Source: Clostridia bacterium (GTDB taxonomy: Bacteria > Bacillota > Clostridia > UMGS1883). Taken from it: DNA of 64,000 bases. The DNA lies in contig JAFUOO010000018.1 in the NCBI GenBank assembly GCA_017472685.1, forward strand, positions 39,067 through 103,066, in the 5' to 3' direction. The notes beneath the pieces were generated by a model. It searched no databases. It saw nothing but the letters and a program-made list of their open reading frames with translations, and had not been told where the DNA came from. The position numbers were made by a program, and so were the translations under genes. Below, in pieces: positions 1 through 8,236 of this stretch. The stretch's first letter is position 1, and the number at the start of each line of letters is the position of its first letter.

Positions 1-354
1 ACGCTTGCCGCAGGCTACCTTGTTCATCAGTCGCCCGACGGCAGATGGCGCCAGGTTATTGACGATAGCGAAAGCTACCTTGAAACAAGCTGTACGGCAA
101 TGTTTGCCTGCGCCTTCATGCGCGGCTGGCGAACGGGTCTTCTTGGTGACGAATACAAGGCATCGGCAGAAAAGGCTGCACTCAGCATTCTTGCAAACTG
201 CGTTGACGCAGAGGGCAATGTATACGGCGTATGTCGCGGCAGCGAATTCAGCTTTTCCAACGATTATTATAAATACGACCTGCTCCCCCGTGACAACGAC
301 ACTCACGGCATAGGCATCGTATTGTTATCAATATATGAGGTGATGAAAAAATGA
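1..354 (+). CDS. GH105 unsaturated rhamnogalacturonyl hydrolase, C-terminal part
   Basis: Only the last 117 codons are in the window; the frame is open from base 1, so the start lies to the left. The visible part has a W-R-Q-V-I-D-D then E-S-Y-L-E-T-S block followed by a small-residue helix, which is the pattern of GH105/GH88 (YteR-like) alpha/alpha-barrel enzymes. Such enzymes remove the 4,5-unsaturated galacturonyl residue left by rhamnogalacturonan lyases, normally in the cytoplasm. The stop overlaps the next start as ATGA, so the two genes are translationally coupled. Family assignment comes from the C-terminal third only; GH88 is a less likely alternative given the rhamnogalacturonan lyase downstream. 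Confidence 0.8.
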   Translation, partial: TLAAGYLVHQSPDGRWRQVIDDSESYLETSCTAMFACAFMRGWRTGLLGDEYKASAEKAALSILANCVDAEGNVYGVCRGSEFSFSNDYYKYDLLPRDNDTHGIGIVLLSIYEVMKK

Positions 355-1589
355 CACTTAATGAAATAACACGTCTTGATTTAACTCCCGCAGGCAAATT
401 CTGCAGAATGTGGCTTGGAGATATCAACAATGATGGCAGAATGGAAATTTTAATGGTACAGCCCGACTCACACTTTGACGATAGATACTGGCCCCACAGC
501 GTGCAGGCTGTAACAGCCTTTGATTTAGAGGGCAATGTACTCTGGCAGATTGGCACCGTTGACCCCGACGCCCAGGCTTCGGGCGCTGACATTCCCTGTC
601 AGGTGTACGACATAAACAATGACGGTCAGCTTGAAATTATATGCGCGATGGACGATTGTTTATGCATTTACAACGGTAAGGACGGCTCCTTTATTTCAAA
701 GCATGCCCTTCCTGATGAGCACGCTCACGACTGCATTATGATATGCGACCTGGAGGGCACAGGCTACGCACAGAATATTGTAGTTAAAAACCGCTACCAC
801 AAGGCATGGGCTCTTGATAAAGAGTTCAACGTAATGTGGGAGCACGAAGGCAACACAGGTCACTACCCCTGGTGCTATGACCTTGACGGTGACGGACGTG
901 ACGAGGTTATCGTAGGCTACGATGTTTTAAACTACAAGGGCGAAACACTCTGGACGATTGACATGAAGGACCACGCAGACTGTATCTGGGTTGGTGACAT
1001 AAACCAGGACGGCAAGCCGGAGGTTGTTATCGGTGGCGACGATTTCACAGCCTATACAAACGATGGCAAGCTCCTCTGGCGCTTTACCGACACTGTGGAA
1101 AGCCAGAACGTGGCAATAGGTAACCTTCGTCCTGAGCTGCCCGGTCTTGAAATTTGCGGCTTGGACAGAATTGACCGTTCAAACCCCGGTCTTGACGGCA
1201 TTTTCCTTGTTTCGTCAACGGGCGAGTGTCTTTACAAGGAAAAGCGCACCATCCCCGGTTGGAGCAGTGCTTGTACGGTAATAAATAACCTTGACGGCAA
1301 GCACACAGACCACATACTTGCATTCCGTCGCGGCGGAGGAATGCCCAACGCGGTATATGACGGCTATCTGAATACAATTTTCAACTTCCCCTTTGACGGC
1401 TACGTTGCATGGGGCGATTTGGTTGACAGCGGTACAAATCAGCTGATTGTATACTCAAACGACGAAGCGGTAATTTATTCTTCAAAGGATATTGACATAA
1501 CAAAGACACAGAATAAAACTCTTCCTCAGCCCAAGCGCCTTTATAACAACACACGCTACTGGGGCGGAGAAGCATATAAAAAGGATTAA
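351..1589 (+). CDS. Cytoplasmic FG-GAP/PL11-like beta-propeller protein
   Basis: A 412-residue protein with no signal peptide. It has at least four D-x-[ND]-x-DG-x-x-E calcium-loop repeats (near residues 24, 88, 178 and 213), the FG-GAP/EF-hand-like loops seen in the eight-bladed propeller of PL11 rhamnogalacturonan lyases. It is much shorter than a full PL11 enzyme (about 600 residues) and lacks the N-terminal beta-domain. It is coupled to the GH105 gene by a 4-bp overlap and lies 44 bp before a secreted PL11 fusion, so a role in handling rhamnogalacturonan-derived oligomers is likely. Whether it is a lyase or only a carbohydrate-binding propeller cannot be told from the sequence. Confidence 0.6.
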   Translation: MTLNEITRLDLTPAGKFCRMWLGDINNDGRMEILMVQPDSHFDDRYWPHSVQAVTAFDLEGNVLWQIGTVDPDAQASGADIPCQVYDINNDGQLEIICAMDDCLCIYNGKDGSFISKHALPDEHAHDCIMICDLEGTGYAQNIVVKNRYHKAWALDKEFNVMWEHEGNTGHYPWCYDLDGDGRDEVIVGYDVLNYKGETLWTIDMKDHADCIWVGDINQDGKPEVVIGGDDFTAYTNDGKLLWRFTDTVESQNVAIGNLRPELPGLEICGLDRIDRSNPGLDGIFLVSSTGECLYKEKRTIPGWSSACTVINNLDGKHTDHILAFRRGGGMPNAVYDGYLNTIFNFPFDGYVAWGDLVDSGTNQLIVYSNDEAVIYSSKDIDITKTQNKTLPQPKRLYNNTRYWGGEAYKKD

Positions 1590-1633
1590 GCCTTTTGCAT
1601 GCAAAACAAGAAGGAATAATAAGGAGGACAAAA

Positions 1634-4600
1634 ATGAAAAAGCTTTTTATCTCGCTGATTATTATCATGCTGTCCTTGACAGCTATCACAGCACTTGCAG
1701 CCCCCGACGGAGGACTTGTGGCAGTAAAGGTTGAAAACGGCGTTTACCTTTCCTGGCAGATGACAGGTGAAAGCTATAACCTTTATCGTGACGGTCAGCT
1801 TATACTGACAACGTCAGACACAAACTACACCGACCCCGACGGCACACTTAATTCTGTATATAACTTAGAGGGTCAGAAGGCTGTTTCCGTATGGGCACAG
1901 CAGTATCTCGAAATTCCCGTGGTTAAGCCCGACCCCACTGTTGAGGGCGTTACATACTCACCCAACGATGCAGCAATCGACGACTTAGACGGTGACGGCG
2001 AATATGAAATCGTTTTAAAGTGGGACCCTTCCGACTCCAAGGATGCGGCAACAGGCGGCAATTCTGACAGAGTGTATATCGATGCATACGAGCTTGACGG
2101 CACATTTATGTGGCGTATCAACATGGGCATAAATGTCCGCGCAGGTGCACACGATACACAGATGGTTGTGTACGACTTAGACCAGGACGGCAAGGCAGAG
2201 GTAGCCCTCCGTACCTGCGACGGCACAGTTGACGGCACAGGCACTGTCATAGGCGACCCCAATGCAGTTTACACAAACGTATGGTGTGGCAAAAACATTG
2301 ACGGACCCTTGTTCTTAAGTGTTTTTGAAGGTGCAACAGGTAAAGAGGTTGCCCGTGTGCCCTACGACCCCCAGAACAACGAACCTTCCACAATTATTTT
2401 TGGCGACGACGCAGGCAACAGAAGTGAACGATACAATGCATGCGTTGCATATCTTGACGGCGTAACACCTCACCTTGTAACACAGCGTGGCTACTACGGA
2501 GGCAGAGCGGGCAAAGGTCCCGGCAGAACAGTAGTTGCTGCATATACATACAAAAACGGTGAGCTGACAAAGGCGTTACGCTTTGACACAATGGACGAGG
2601 GTAACGATATCTACATTGGTCAGGGTAACCACAATCTGTCCGTTGGCGATGCAGATAACGACGGATGTGACGAAATTTTCCTTGGCTCACTTACACTTGA
2701 TAACGACCTCTCCGTTCTTTGGTGCTCCTACGAGGGTCACGGCGATGCTCAGCATTTAGGCGATTTTGACCCCGATAACGACGGCATGGAATATTTTTCC
2801 GTTCATGAAGGCGGCGAATTTGGCTATACAGTTTATGACGCAGGCACAGGCGAAATGCTTTTTGACATCCCTGCAGGCAAGGACACAGGACGCGGCCTTA
2901 TTGCAAACCCCGGCCCCTTCCGCGGCAACTTTATTGTTAACGTGGGCAGTGGTGCGAGAAGAATTAACTCCTTGGGTGAAACAGTAACAGACGTTGACGA
3001 TACAGGTCAGAACTTCCGTATTTACTGGGACGGCGACCTTTATGACGAATTCTTGGGCGGCACAGGCATTGTAGATGTTAACACGGACGGTCACGGCGAA
3101 GTTCTTATTGACACATGGAACGACGGCTGTGCCGCAAATAACGGCAGCAAGTCCAACCCCTGCTTACAGGTTGATATGTTAGGCGACTGGCGTGAAGAGG
3201 TTATCTGGCGCACACAGGATAACAATGCTATCCGCATTTATACAACAACTATCCCCACAGAATTTTCTGTTCCGCCGCTTATGACAGACCATGTTTACCG
3301 CATGGGTATTGTGTGGCAGAACTCCAGCTACAACCAGCCTCCTCACTTGGGCTACTATCTGGAGAGCGGTGTTAAGCTTACAATTAATTCTGCTGTAGCA
3401 GACATCAACGGTGTTAAGGTGCCCCTTGATGCACCTGCATATATTGCATCTGACCGCACAATGGTGCCCTTACGCTTTATTGCAGAGGCATTTGATGCAA
3501 ATGTAGGCTACGACAAGGGTGTTGTAACAATTGAAAAGGACAACACAATATTCAAAACAACAATCGGTACAAATACATACACCTTAAACGGTGTGGAAAA
3601 GACAATGGATACACAGAGCGTTATTGTAAACGACCGCACAATGGTGCCCGTGAGAGTAGTTCTGGAAGCCTTCGGCATGAATGTGAACTGGAACGGCGAA
3701 ACAAGAGAGGTTACAATAACACGAGGAAAGGCAAGGCGTGACAACGTGAAAATTTTTGTAGCAAGCGACTCCACAGGTCAGACCTACCGCGAAAATGCGG
3801 CACCACAGGCCGGCTGGGGACAGATGCTTCACTTCTTCTTCGACGATTCCGTAACAATTGAAAACAGAGCTATGGCAGGCAGAAGCCTTAAGAGCTTTTT
3901 TAACGAGGGCAGATGGGGCTCCATTCTGAACGACGCTAAAGAGGGCGACTATGTAATTATTCAGTTCGGCCACAACGACGGCGCATGGAATAAGCCCGAA
4001 AGATACTCAAGCCACGAGGACTTTGCAGCAATGCTCGAAGCAGAATACATTGAGCCTGCACTTGCAAAGGGTCTGAACGTTATTATTGCGTCGCAGACAC
4101 AGTCCAGATGGTTCAACGAGGAAACAGGCACAATCTGGGAGCCCGGCGACGGCGTAAGCTATGCAACACTTCTTAGGGATGCAGCAGAAAAGTATAATCT
4201 TCCCTTTATTGACATTAATGCTACTTCCCGTGCAGTGGCAAACAGCTACGGCTTGGAAGGCAGTAAGGACCTTTACCTTGCTGACAATACACATTTTACA
4301 TACCACGGTGCATTCAGAATTGCCGAGCTTATGGCAGAAGGCTTATACAAAATTCCGGACATGGTTGCAAGAAAGGACGACGGCTACCGTCAGATTGCAA
4401 CCTTTACAGGTGACTATACCTTCGATGTTCGCGGCTGGGGCTTTGCTGACAAGTTCCGCGTTGTTATAAAGGGCGGCACAAACGTTACAATCAACGGCGA
4501 AACATATCTTACATGGGAAATGGACAATACTTTGGTAACAGAAGCACTTCCCGTTAACGGCAGATTGAATATTAACGCATCCGGTGAAGCAACAGTTGAG

Positions 4601-5758
4601 GTAAGTCCCATATTCACCTTTGCGCCCACAGGCGGCATCAACACTGCACAGGGTGAATTTGAAATTAAGCTTCCCGACGGAACATACGATTTTTCCTTCA
4701 CAAAAAATGACCGTGAGCGCGGCCACATATGGATAAACGGCAACGTTGTGGGCAGTAACGTTGACATGTACGGTACAGTAGGTGTTCCCGAAAATACACA
4801 CTATACCTTCAACGATTTCCCCATCGAAGGCGTTGCAAAAATCAAGGTTGACGGCAAAACAACATTCTTAAAGAGCATTGATGTTGCTCTTTCACCCACA
4901 ATTATAAACCGCAAAACAAAGGTTTTTGTAGCAGGTGACTCCACTCTTTGTAACTACTATCCCGTTATTCCCGAAAATACAGATGCCAACATTGCACACG
5001 GCACAGTACGCACAGGCTGGGCACAGGTACTGGACAGATACCTCTCCGACGAGTATGAAGTTGTAAACTTAGCTGCAAGCGGTGACTGGGCACGTAACTG
5101 GCGCGATGTTATCTTCCCCACAGTGCTTACAGCAGGTAAGGAAGGCGACGTATTTATTATTCAGTTCGGTATTAACGACCGTAACCGTGACGACAAGACA
5201 CACGACACAATGAAAAATGCAATCAAGGAAATGATAACCAAGGCTGAAAGCAAGGGTATTAAGGTTATTCTCGTTAAGCCTCAGCCCTCGGTTGGCTACT
5301 CCTGGGGCAATGCGGGCGACTTTGACAAGCCCAACGGCAACAACGGCGGCTTCTTTAACGCAGTTGAAGATATTGCAAAGGAAACAGGCGTAAGCTTTGT
5401 AAACCTTTACGACCTGGCAGGTGAGCACTTTGCTTCCGTAGGCAGACCCTTTGTTTCCGAAAACTATCAGCTCTGGGACTACAATTCAAACCAGATGGCA
5501 GATAAGCTCCACATTTCCTTCGACGGAGCAAAGAAATGCGCTGAGCTTTTCAGCCAGAACGCAAGCGAGCAGGGTCTTCTTAAGACAAAGGAATATATGT
5601 CGGTAGTGAGCATTGTTTCCGATGTATATGTTTTTGAAAACAGCACTCACAGCGTAATTTTCAACAATTCTCCCGAATACAAGAGTGTAAAGATAGGCTC
5701 GTCCGTTGTAACAATTGCACCCTACAGCACTGTTACAAAAGAAGGCAAGGCACAATAA
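1634..5758 (+). CDS. Secreted PL11 rhamnogalacturonan lyase fused to CuAO-N stalk and two SGNH esterases
   Basis: 1374 residues from the ATG at 1634, which follows AAGGAGG at 1621; an upstream in-frame ATG at 1595 has no ribosome site and would block the signal peptide. Order: signal peptide (1-22); PL11 lyase domain (about 23-573) with DxDGDG calcium loops, a K-W-D-P-S motif and the H-L-G-D-F-D-P motif; paired copper-amine-oxidase N-terminal-like modules (about 578-700) with two D-R-T-M-V-P repeats; SGNH/CE12-like esterase 1 (about 705-905) with catalytic A-S-D-S-T and D-N-T-H; a beta-rich linker (about 920-1090); SGNH esterase 2 (about 1094-1310) with A-G-D-S-T and L-H-I-S. Expected action: backbone cleavage of rhamnogalacturonan-I plus removal of acetyl or methyl esters in one extracellular protein. 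The domain order is the unusual part. Confidence 0.88.
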   Translation: MKKLFISLIIIMLSLTAITALAAPDGGLVAVKVENGVYLSWQMTGESYNLYRDGQLILTTSDTNYTDPDGTLNSVYNLEGQKAVSVWAQQYLEIPVVKPDPTVEGVTYSPNDAAIDDLDGDGEYEIVLKWDPSDSKDAATGGNSDRVYIDAYELDGTFMWRINMGINVRAGAHDTQMVVYDLDQDGKAEVALRTCDGTVDGTGTVIGDPNAVYTNVWCGKNIDGPLFLSVFEGATGKEVARVPYDPQNNEPSTIIFGDDAGNRSERYNACVAYLDGVTPHLVTQRGYYGGRAGKGPGRTVVAAYTYKNGELTKALRFDTMDEGNDIYIGQGNHNLSVGDADNDGCDEIFLGSLTLDNDLSVLWCSYEGHGDAQHLGDFDPDNDGMEYFSVHEGGEFGYTVYDAGTGEMLFDIPAGKDTGRGLIANPGPFRGNFIVNVGSGARRINSLGETVTDVDDTGQNFRIYWDGDLYDEFLGGTGIVDVNTDGHGEVLIDTWNDGCAANNGSKSNPCLQVDMLGDWREEVIWRTQDNNAIRIYTTTIPTEFSVPPLMTDHVYRMGIVWQNSSYNQPPHLGYYLESGVKLTINSAVADINGVKVPLDAPAYIASDRTMVPLRFIAEAFDANVGYDKGVVTIEKDNTIFKTTIGTNTYTLNGVEKTMDTQSVIVNDRTMVPVRVVLEAFGMNVNWNGETREVTITRGKARRDNVKIFVASDSTGQTYRENAAPQAGWGQMLHFFFDDSVTIENRAMAGRSLKSFFNEGRWGSILNDAKEGDYVIIQFGHNDGAWNKPERYSSHEDFAAMLEAEYIEPALAKGLNVIIASQTQSRWFNEETGTIWEPGDGVSYATLLRDAAEKYNLPFIDINATSRAVANSYGLEGSKDLYLADNTHFTYHGAFRIAELMAEGLYKIPDMVARKDDGYRQIATFTGDYTFDVRGWGFADKFRVVIKGGTNVTINGETYLTWEMDNTLVTEALPVNGRLNINASGEATVEVSPIFTFAPTGGINTAQGEFEIKLPDGTYDFSFTKNDRERGHIWINGNVVGSNVDMYGTVGVPENTHYTFNDFPIEGVAKIKVDGKTTFLKSIDVALSPTIINRKTKVFVAGDSTLCNYYPVIPENTDANIAHGTVRTGWAQVLDRYLSDEYEVVNLAASGDWARNWRDVIFPTVLTAGKEGDVFIIQFGINDRNRDDKTHDTMKNAIKEMITKAESKGIKVILVKPQPSVGYSWGNAGDFDKPNGNNGGFFNAVEDIAKETGVSFVNLYDLAGEHFASVGRPFVSENYQLWDYNSNQMADKLHISFDGAKKCAELFSQNASEQGLLKTKEYMSVVSIVSDVYVFENSTHSVIFNNSPEYKSVKIGSSVVTIAPYSTVTKEGKAQ

Positions 5759-5797
5759 GTGTTGTATTCGGCAACCTTATAAAAAAGGAGGAAATTT

Positions 5798-7090
5798 ATG
5801 AAAAGAATAGTTTCATTGATAGTTTGTATCTTTCTTTTAACCACCCTTTCGGTAAGCGCAGTTAATTTAGAGGTTGACGGCGTTACCGTTGACTGTGACA
5901 TGATTTTTGAGGACGGCACAGCTTATGTGCCCCTCAGCGGACTCTGTAAAGCGCTTAATGTCCGTTACAGCTTTGACCAGAATACACAGTCGGCGTTCAT
6001 AAATGGTATTAATCTGTTCCCGGAAAAGGGCGAAGGCGTTACAGTTTATGTGGACGGCAAAAAATACGCTCCCACAGATACATCTGCCGCTTTCATGGTG
6101 CGTAACGGCGAAGTGTACCTGCCTGCACATCTTGCAAGTGAGGCAGTGGGCATGAGTGCCACATGGTACGCAAACACAGCAACACTCGTGTTTACAAAGA
6201 AGCTTCTCCCCGTTGCCAATGTACAGGTTGACCCCAACAAGACCTACGCAATTGTAAATTTTGAAACACTCACAGCACTCACAGCAGGCGACAATTCGCT
6301 GTCTGTTGCAGAGTATACAAAGAGTGCAAATCAGGAATTTAAGTTTATTGAAACAGAGTTTGACGGCTATTATCACATTCAGTCTGTTGCAACGGGCAAA
6401 AACCTTGACGTAAACGCTCATGGCACAACACCCGGTGTTTCCATTATCACATGGGACATGGGCACAGGCGATAACCAGAAATTCACACTTGAAAATGTTT
6501 CAGGCGGCACACTTATTTCAGCCAGAAGCTGTCATTTACCCATTGAGCCCAACGGTGATGGCGTTATGCAGAACACAAAAACAGCTTCCGACAAGCAGAA
6601 GTGGCTCATTGTTGAATTCGGCTCCGGCGTAACGAAAAATGCCGAGGTTGCAAAGAAGCTTGACATAACATATACACCTCCGGTAAAAGAGGAAGCAGAC
6701 GAAAATGCTCCCTACCGCACCTTCAGCATAGGTGATAGCTATCTTGCCGACGAAAACGGACTGAAGGCATTGCCCTTAACTACCGCAGACAGCTTTAAAT
6801 GGACTGTTATAGAATACTCAGAGGATGTTTACGTTATTGAAAACATCACTAATCAGAAGAGTGTGGATGTTAACGCACGTAGCCTTGTGGCAGGCGGAAG
6901 CATTATCACCTGGCAGACCTCCAAGGACACCAACCAGAGATGGATTTTTGAGCAGAACGGCGATGGCTCCTATTATATAAAGAGCGTGCATTCCAACTTG
7001 TATCTTACGCTCCACGACGACGGTACTCTTACACAGGAAAATAAAGACACAGCCCTTAAACAGCGTTGGAGCATAAATCCCGCAAATTGA
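5798..7090 (+). CDS. Secreted ricin-type (CBM13-like) lectin with CuAO-N-like module
   Basis: 430 residues with a good AAGGAGG site before the ATG. A signal peptide (about 1-21) is followed by a copper-amine-oxidase N-terminal-like module (about 22-135), the same stalk type as in the preceding PL11 fusion, then two beta-trefoil ricin B-like regions (about 145-275 and 300-430). The ricin assignment rests on Q-x-W/F motifs (NQKF, KQKW, NQRW, KQRW) and repeated N-x-D-V-N-A segments. No catalytic motif is visible. It lies 39 bp after the PL11 gene and is probably co-transcribed; a likely role is holding the secreted enzymes or cells on pectic side chains. The ligand is not known. Confidence 0.8.
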   Translation: MKRIVSLIVCIFLLTTLSVSAVNLEVDGVTVDCDMIFEDGTAYVPLSGLCKALNVRYSFDQNTQSAFINGINLFPEKGEGVTVYVDGKKYAPTDTSAAFMVRNGEVYLPAHLASEAVGMSATWYANTATLVFTKKLLPVANVQVDPNKTYAIVNFETLTALTAGDNSLSVAEYTKSANQEFKFIETEFDGYYHIQSVATGKNLDVNAHGTTPGVSIITWDMGTGDNQKFTLENVSGGTLISARSCHLPIEPNGDGVMQNTKTASDKQKWLIVEFGSGVTKNAEVAKKLDITYTPPVKEEADENAPYRTFSIGDSYLADENGLKALPLTTADSFKWTVIEYSEDVYVIENITNQKSVDVNARSLVAGGSIITWQTSKDTNQRWIFEQNGDGSYYIKSVHSNLYLTLHDDGTLTQENKDTALKQRWSINPAN

Positions 7091-7166
7091 TTGTACATTT
7101 TAGCCAAATCTGAGCCCTCAAAATTATTCAAATGCACCAAAATGACTAAAACAAGGCATTTTTTGT

Positions 7167-7194
7167 TTGACATTCCTCATTTTTATGGTATTAT
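7167..7194 (+). promoter_or_regulatory. Sigma-A-like promoter with no ORF downstream
   Basis: TTGACA at 7167-7172, 16-nt spacer, TATTAT at 7189-7194. It lies after the lectin stop and before a Rho-independent terminator on the same strand. The next protein gene is on the other strand. Confidence 0.45.
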
Positions 7195-7200
7195 AGAGGA

Positions 7201-7298
7201 CAGATAAATAAAGTGCTCTTTGAGGCGCTGACAGAGTAGACATTAAAATGTCACTAAAATCAGGGAAAAATAAAAGACGAGCGAAAGCTCGTCTTTTT
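7201..7298 (+). ncRNA. Candidate small RNA between convergent genes
   Basis: A roughly 100-nt stretch bounded by the promoter at 7167-7194 and a strong terminator at 7275-7298. It can form a small hairpin GACAT/ATGTC near 7239-7252 and a weak stem GCTCT/AGAGT just upstream. No known riboswitch or sRNA family is recognised. It could also be just the trailer of the lectin transcript with a chance promoter. Confidence 0.3.
7275..7298. terminator. Bidirectional terminator
   Basis: Perfect 8-bp stem AGACGAGC/GCTCGTCT closed by a GAAA tetraloop, with T-runs on both strands. It can end the lectin transcript and the yycI-like transcript (stop at 7306). Confidence 0.85.
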
Positions 7299-7305
7299 GC
7301 GTTAT

Positions 7306-8058
7306 TTAGGCTGCGTAGCACAGATAGCCTCTGCCCTGGTTATATACCCTCCAGGCATATTTTACCGCAAAGCCGTTGTCGGTGCTTTCAAGCACATATG
7401 CCTTTTCCACACCTGTAATGTGGCTACCCTTGGGAAGCTGCACACAAATGGAATTTACGGCCTGAAAAACAGAAACCTTAGTATCTTTGCCTTGGTTTAT
7501 TATATCGGGCCACACGCCCGATAAAGAGGCAATTTCGCCATCCTTGTCGAGATAAACATCCAGGTACATGCCTTCCAGTTCAACAGAGTCAACCTTCATT
7601 TTAATGTAGCCTGTTGTTTCGTCGTAGAACATTCCATCAAAACCAATGCCAAGGTCCTTTACAGCATTTAAAATATCGGCTTCGTCCTTTGGAGCGGCCT
7701 CCTTAAGGGTGGTAAATACAATTTTGTTCCCGCTTATAACGAGCTTTTTGTCGCCACCGGGGGCAACAAGGCTTCCGCCCTCGCTTACATACTGTACCTT
7801 TTCGCCTATGAAAGCCTCTGTTAAAAAGTCAACATCAAATGCCTGTGCCGAAATAATTTCCCTGGTTTCGTACAAATCGGGCACAACCTTTTCATCCACC
7901 GTTATGCCGTGCTTTAAAAGAATGCTTACAAAGCTTTTGTCAACCCCCTCCGGGAGCGACTGTGACATGTATCTTGAAAAAGCAATATTCACTAACAAAA
8001 AGAGGTTTATAAGAACTAAAACTATTATCATTATGTTTTTAATTTTTGACCAGTTCAT
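7306..8058 (-). CDS. YycI-like regulatory membrane protein of the WalRK system
   Basis: 250 residues from the ATG at 8058, chosen because GGAG sits 6 nt upstream; an in-frame ATG at 8070 is an alternative. The start N-W-S-K-I-K-N then a single transmembrane helix (about 6-27) and an extracellular region of about 220 residues match the YycI layout, with the typical last segment A-W-R-V-Y-N. In Bacilli, YycI and YycH bind and restrain the WalK kinase at the membrane. Sequence similarity to characterised YycI is weak by eye; position after walR, walK and yycH is the main support. It is separated from yycH by a terminator-like hairpin and a structured repeat, so it probably has its own transcript. 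Confidence 0.65.
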   Translation of the reverse strand: MNWSKIKNIMIIVLVLINLFLLVNIAFSRYMSQSLPEGVDKSFVSILLKHGITVDEKVVPDLYETREIISAQAFDVDFLTEAFIGEKVQYVSEGGSLVAPGGDKKLVISGNKIVFTTLKEAAPKDEADILNAVKDLGIGFDGMFYDETTGYIKMKVDSVELEGMYLDVYLDKDGEIASLSGVWPDIINQGKDTKVSVFQAVNSICVQLPKGSHITGVEKAYVLESTDNGFAVKYAWRVYNQGRGYLCYAA

Positions 8059-8094
8059 AATAATCTCCATTCTGCCGCCCTGCATCAGCGCAAA

Positions 8095-8200
8095 TACAAA
8101 GTTTAAATGCTCTTATCGCAGGGCAAAGAATGATAAGAGATTATTGGGTCCATATGCGTTTTCGCCAAGAGCGAAATTCTCGCATGGACATTAAAATTCG
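8095..8200 (-). repeat. Structured intergenic element, copy A (upstream of yycI-like gene)
   Basis: Two helices are visible. Stem 2: GTCC/GGAC and ATGCG/CGCAT (8148-8158 with 8181-8189) separated by a 2-nt AT bulge, with an inner TTTCGC/GCGAAA stem (8160-8165 with 8171-8176). Stem 1: CTCTTATC/GATAAGAG (8110-8117 with 8132-8139) enclosing a GGCAAA motif. The same architecture with changed but still complementary bases occurs at 51499-51612. The strand given is that of the downstream gene. Confidence 0.6.
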
Positions 8201-8202
8201 CC

Positions 8203-8235
8203 GGAGGCTTAGTGTGAAAATCATACTAAGCCTCC
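8203..8235. terminator. Long hairpin after yycH
   Basis: 15-bp stem with one wobble pair (GGAGGCTTAGTGTGA at 8203-8217 against 8221-8235), directly after the yycH stop codon. The T-run is clearer on the plus strand than on the minus strand, where only a short ATTTTAAT follows. Confidence 0.6.
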
Positions 8236-8236
8236 T

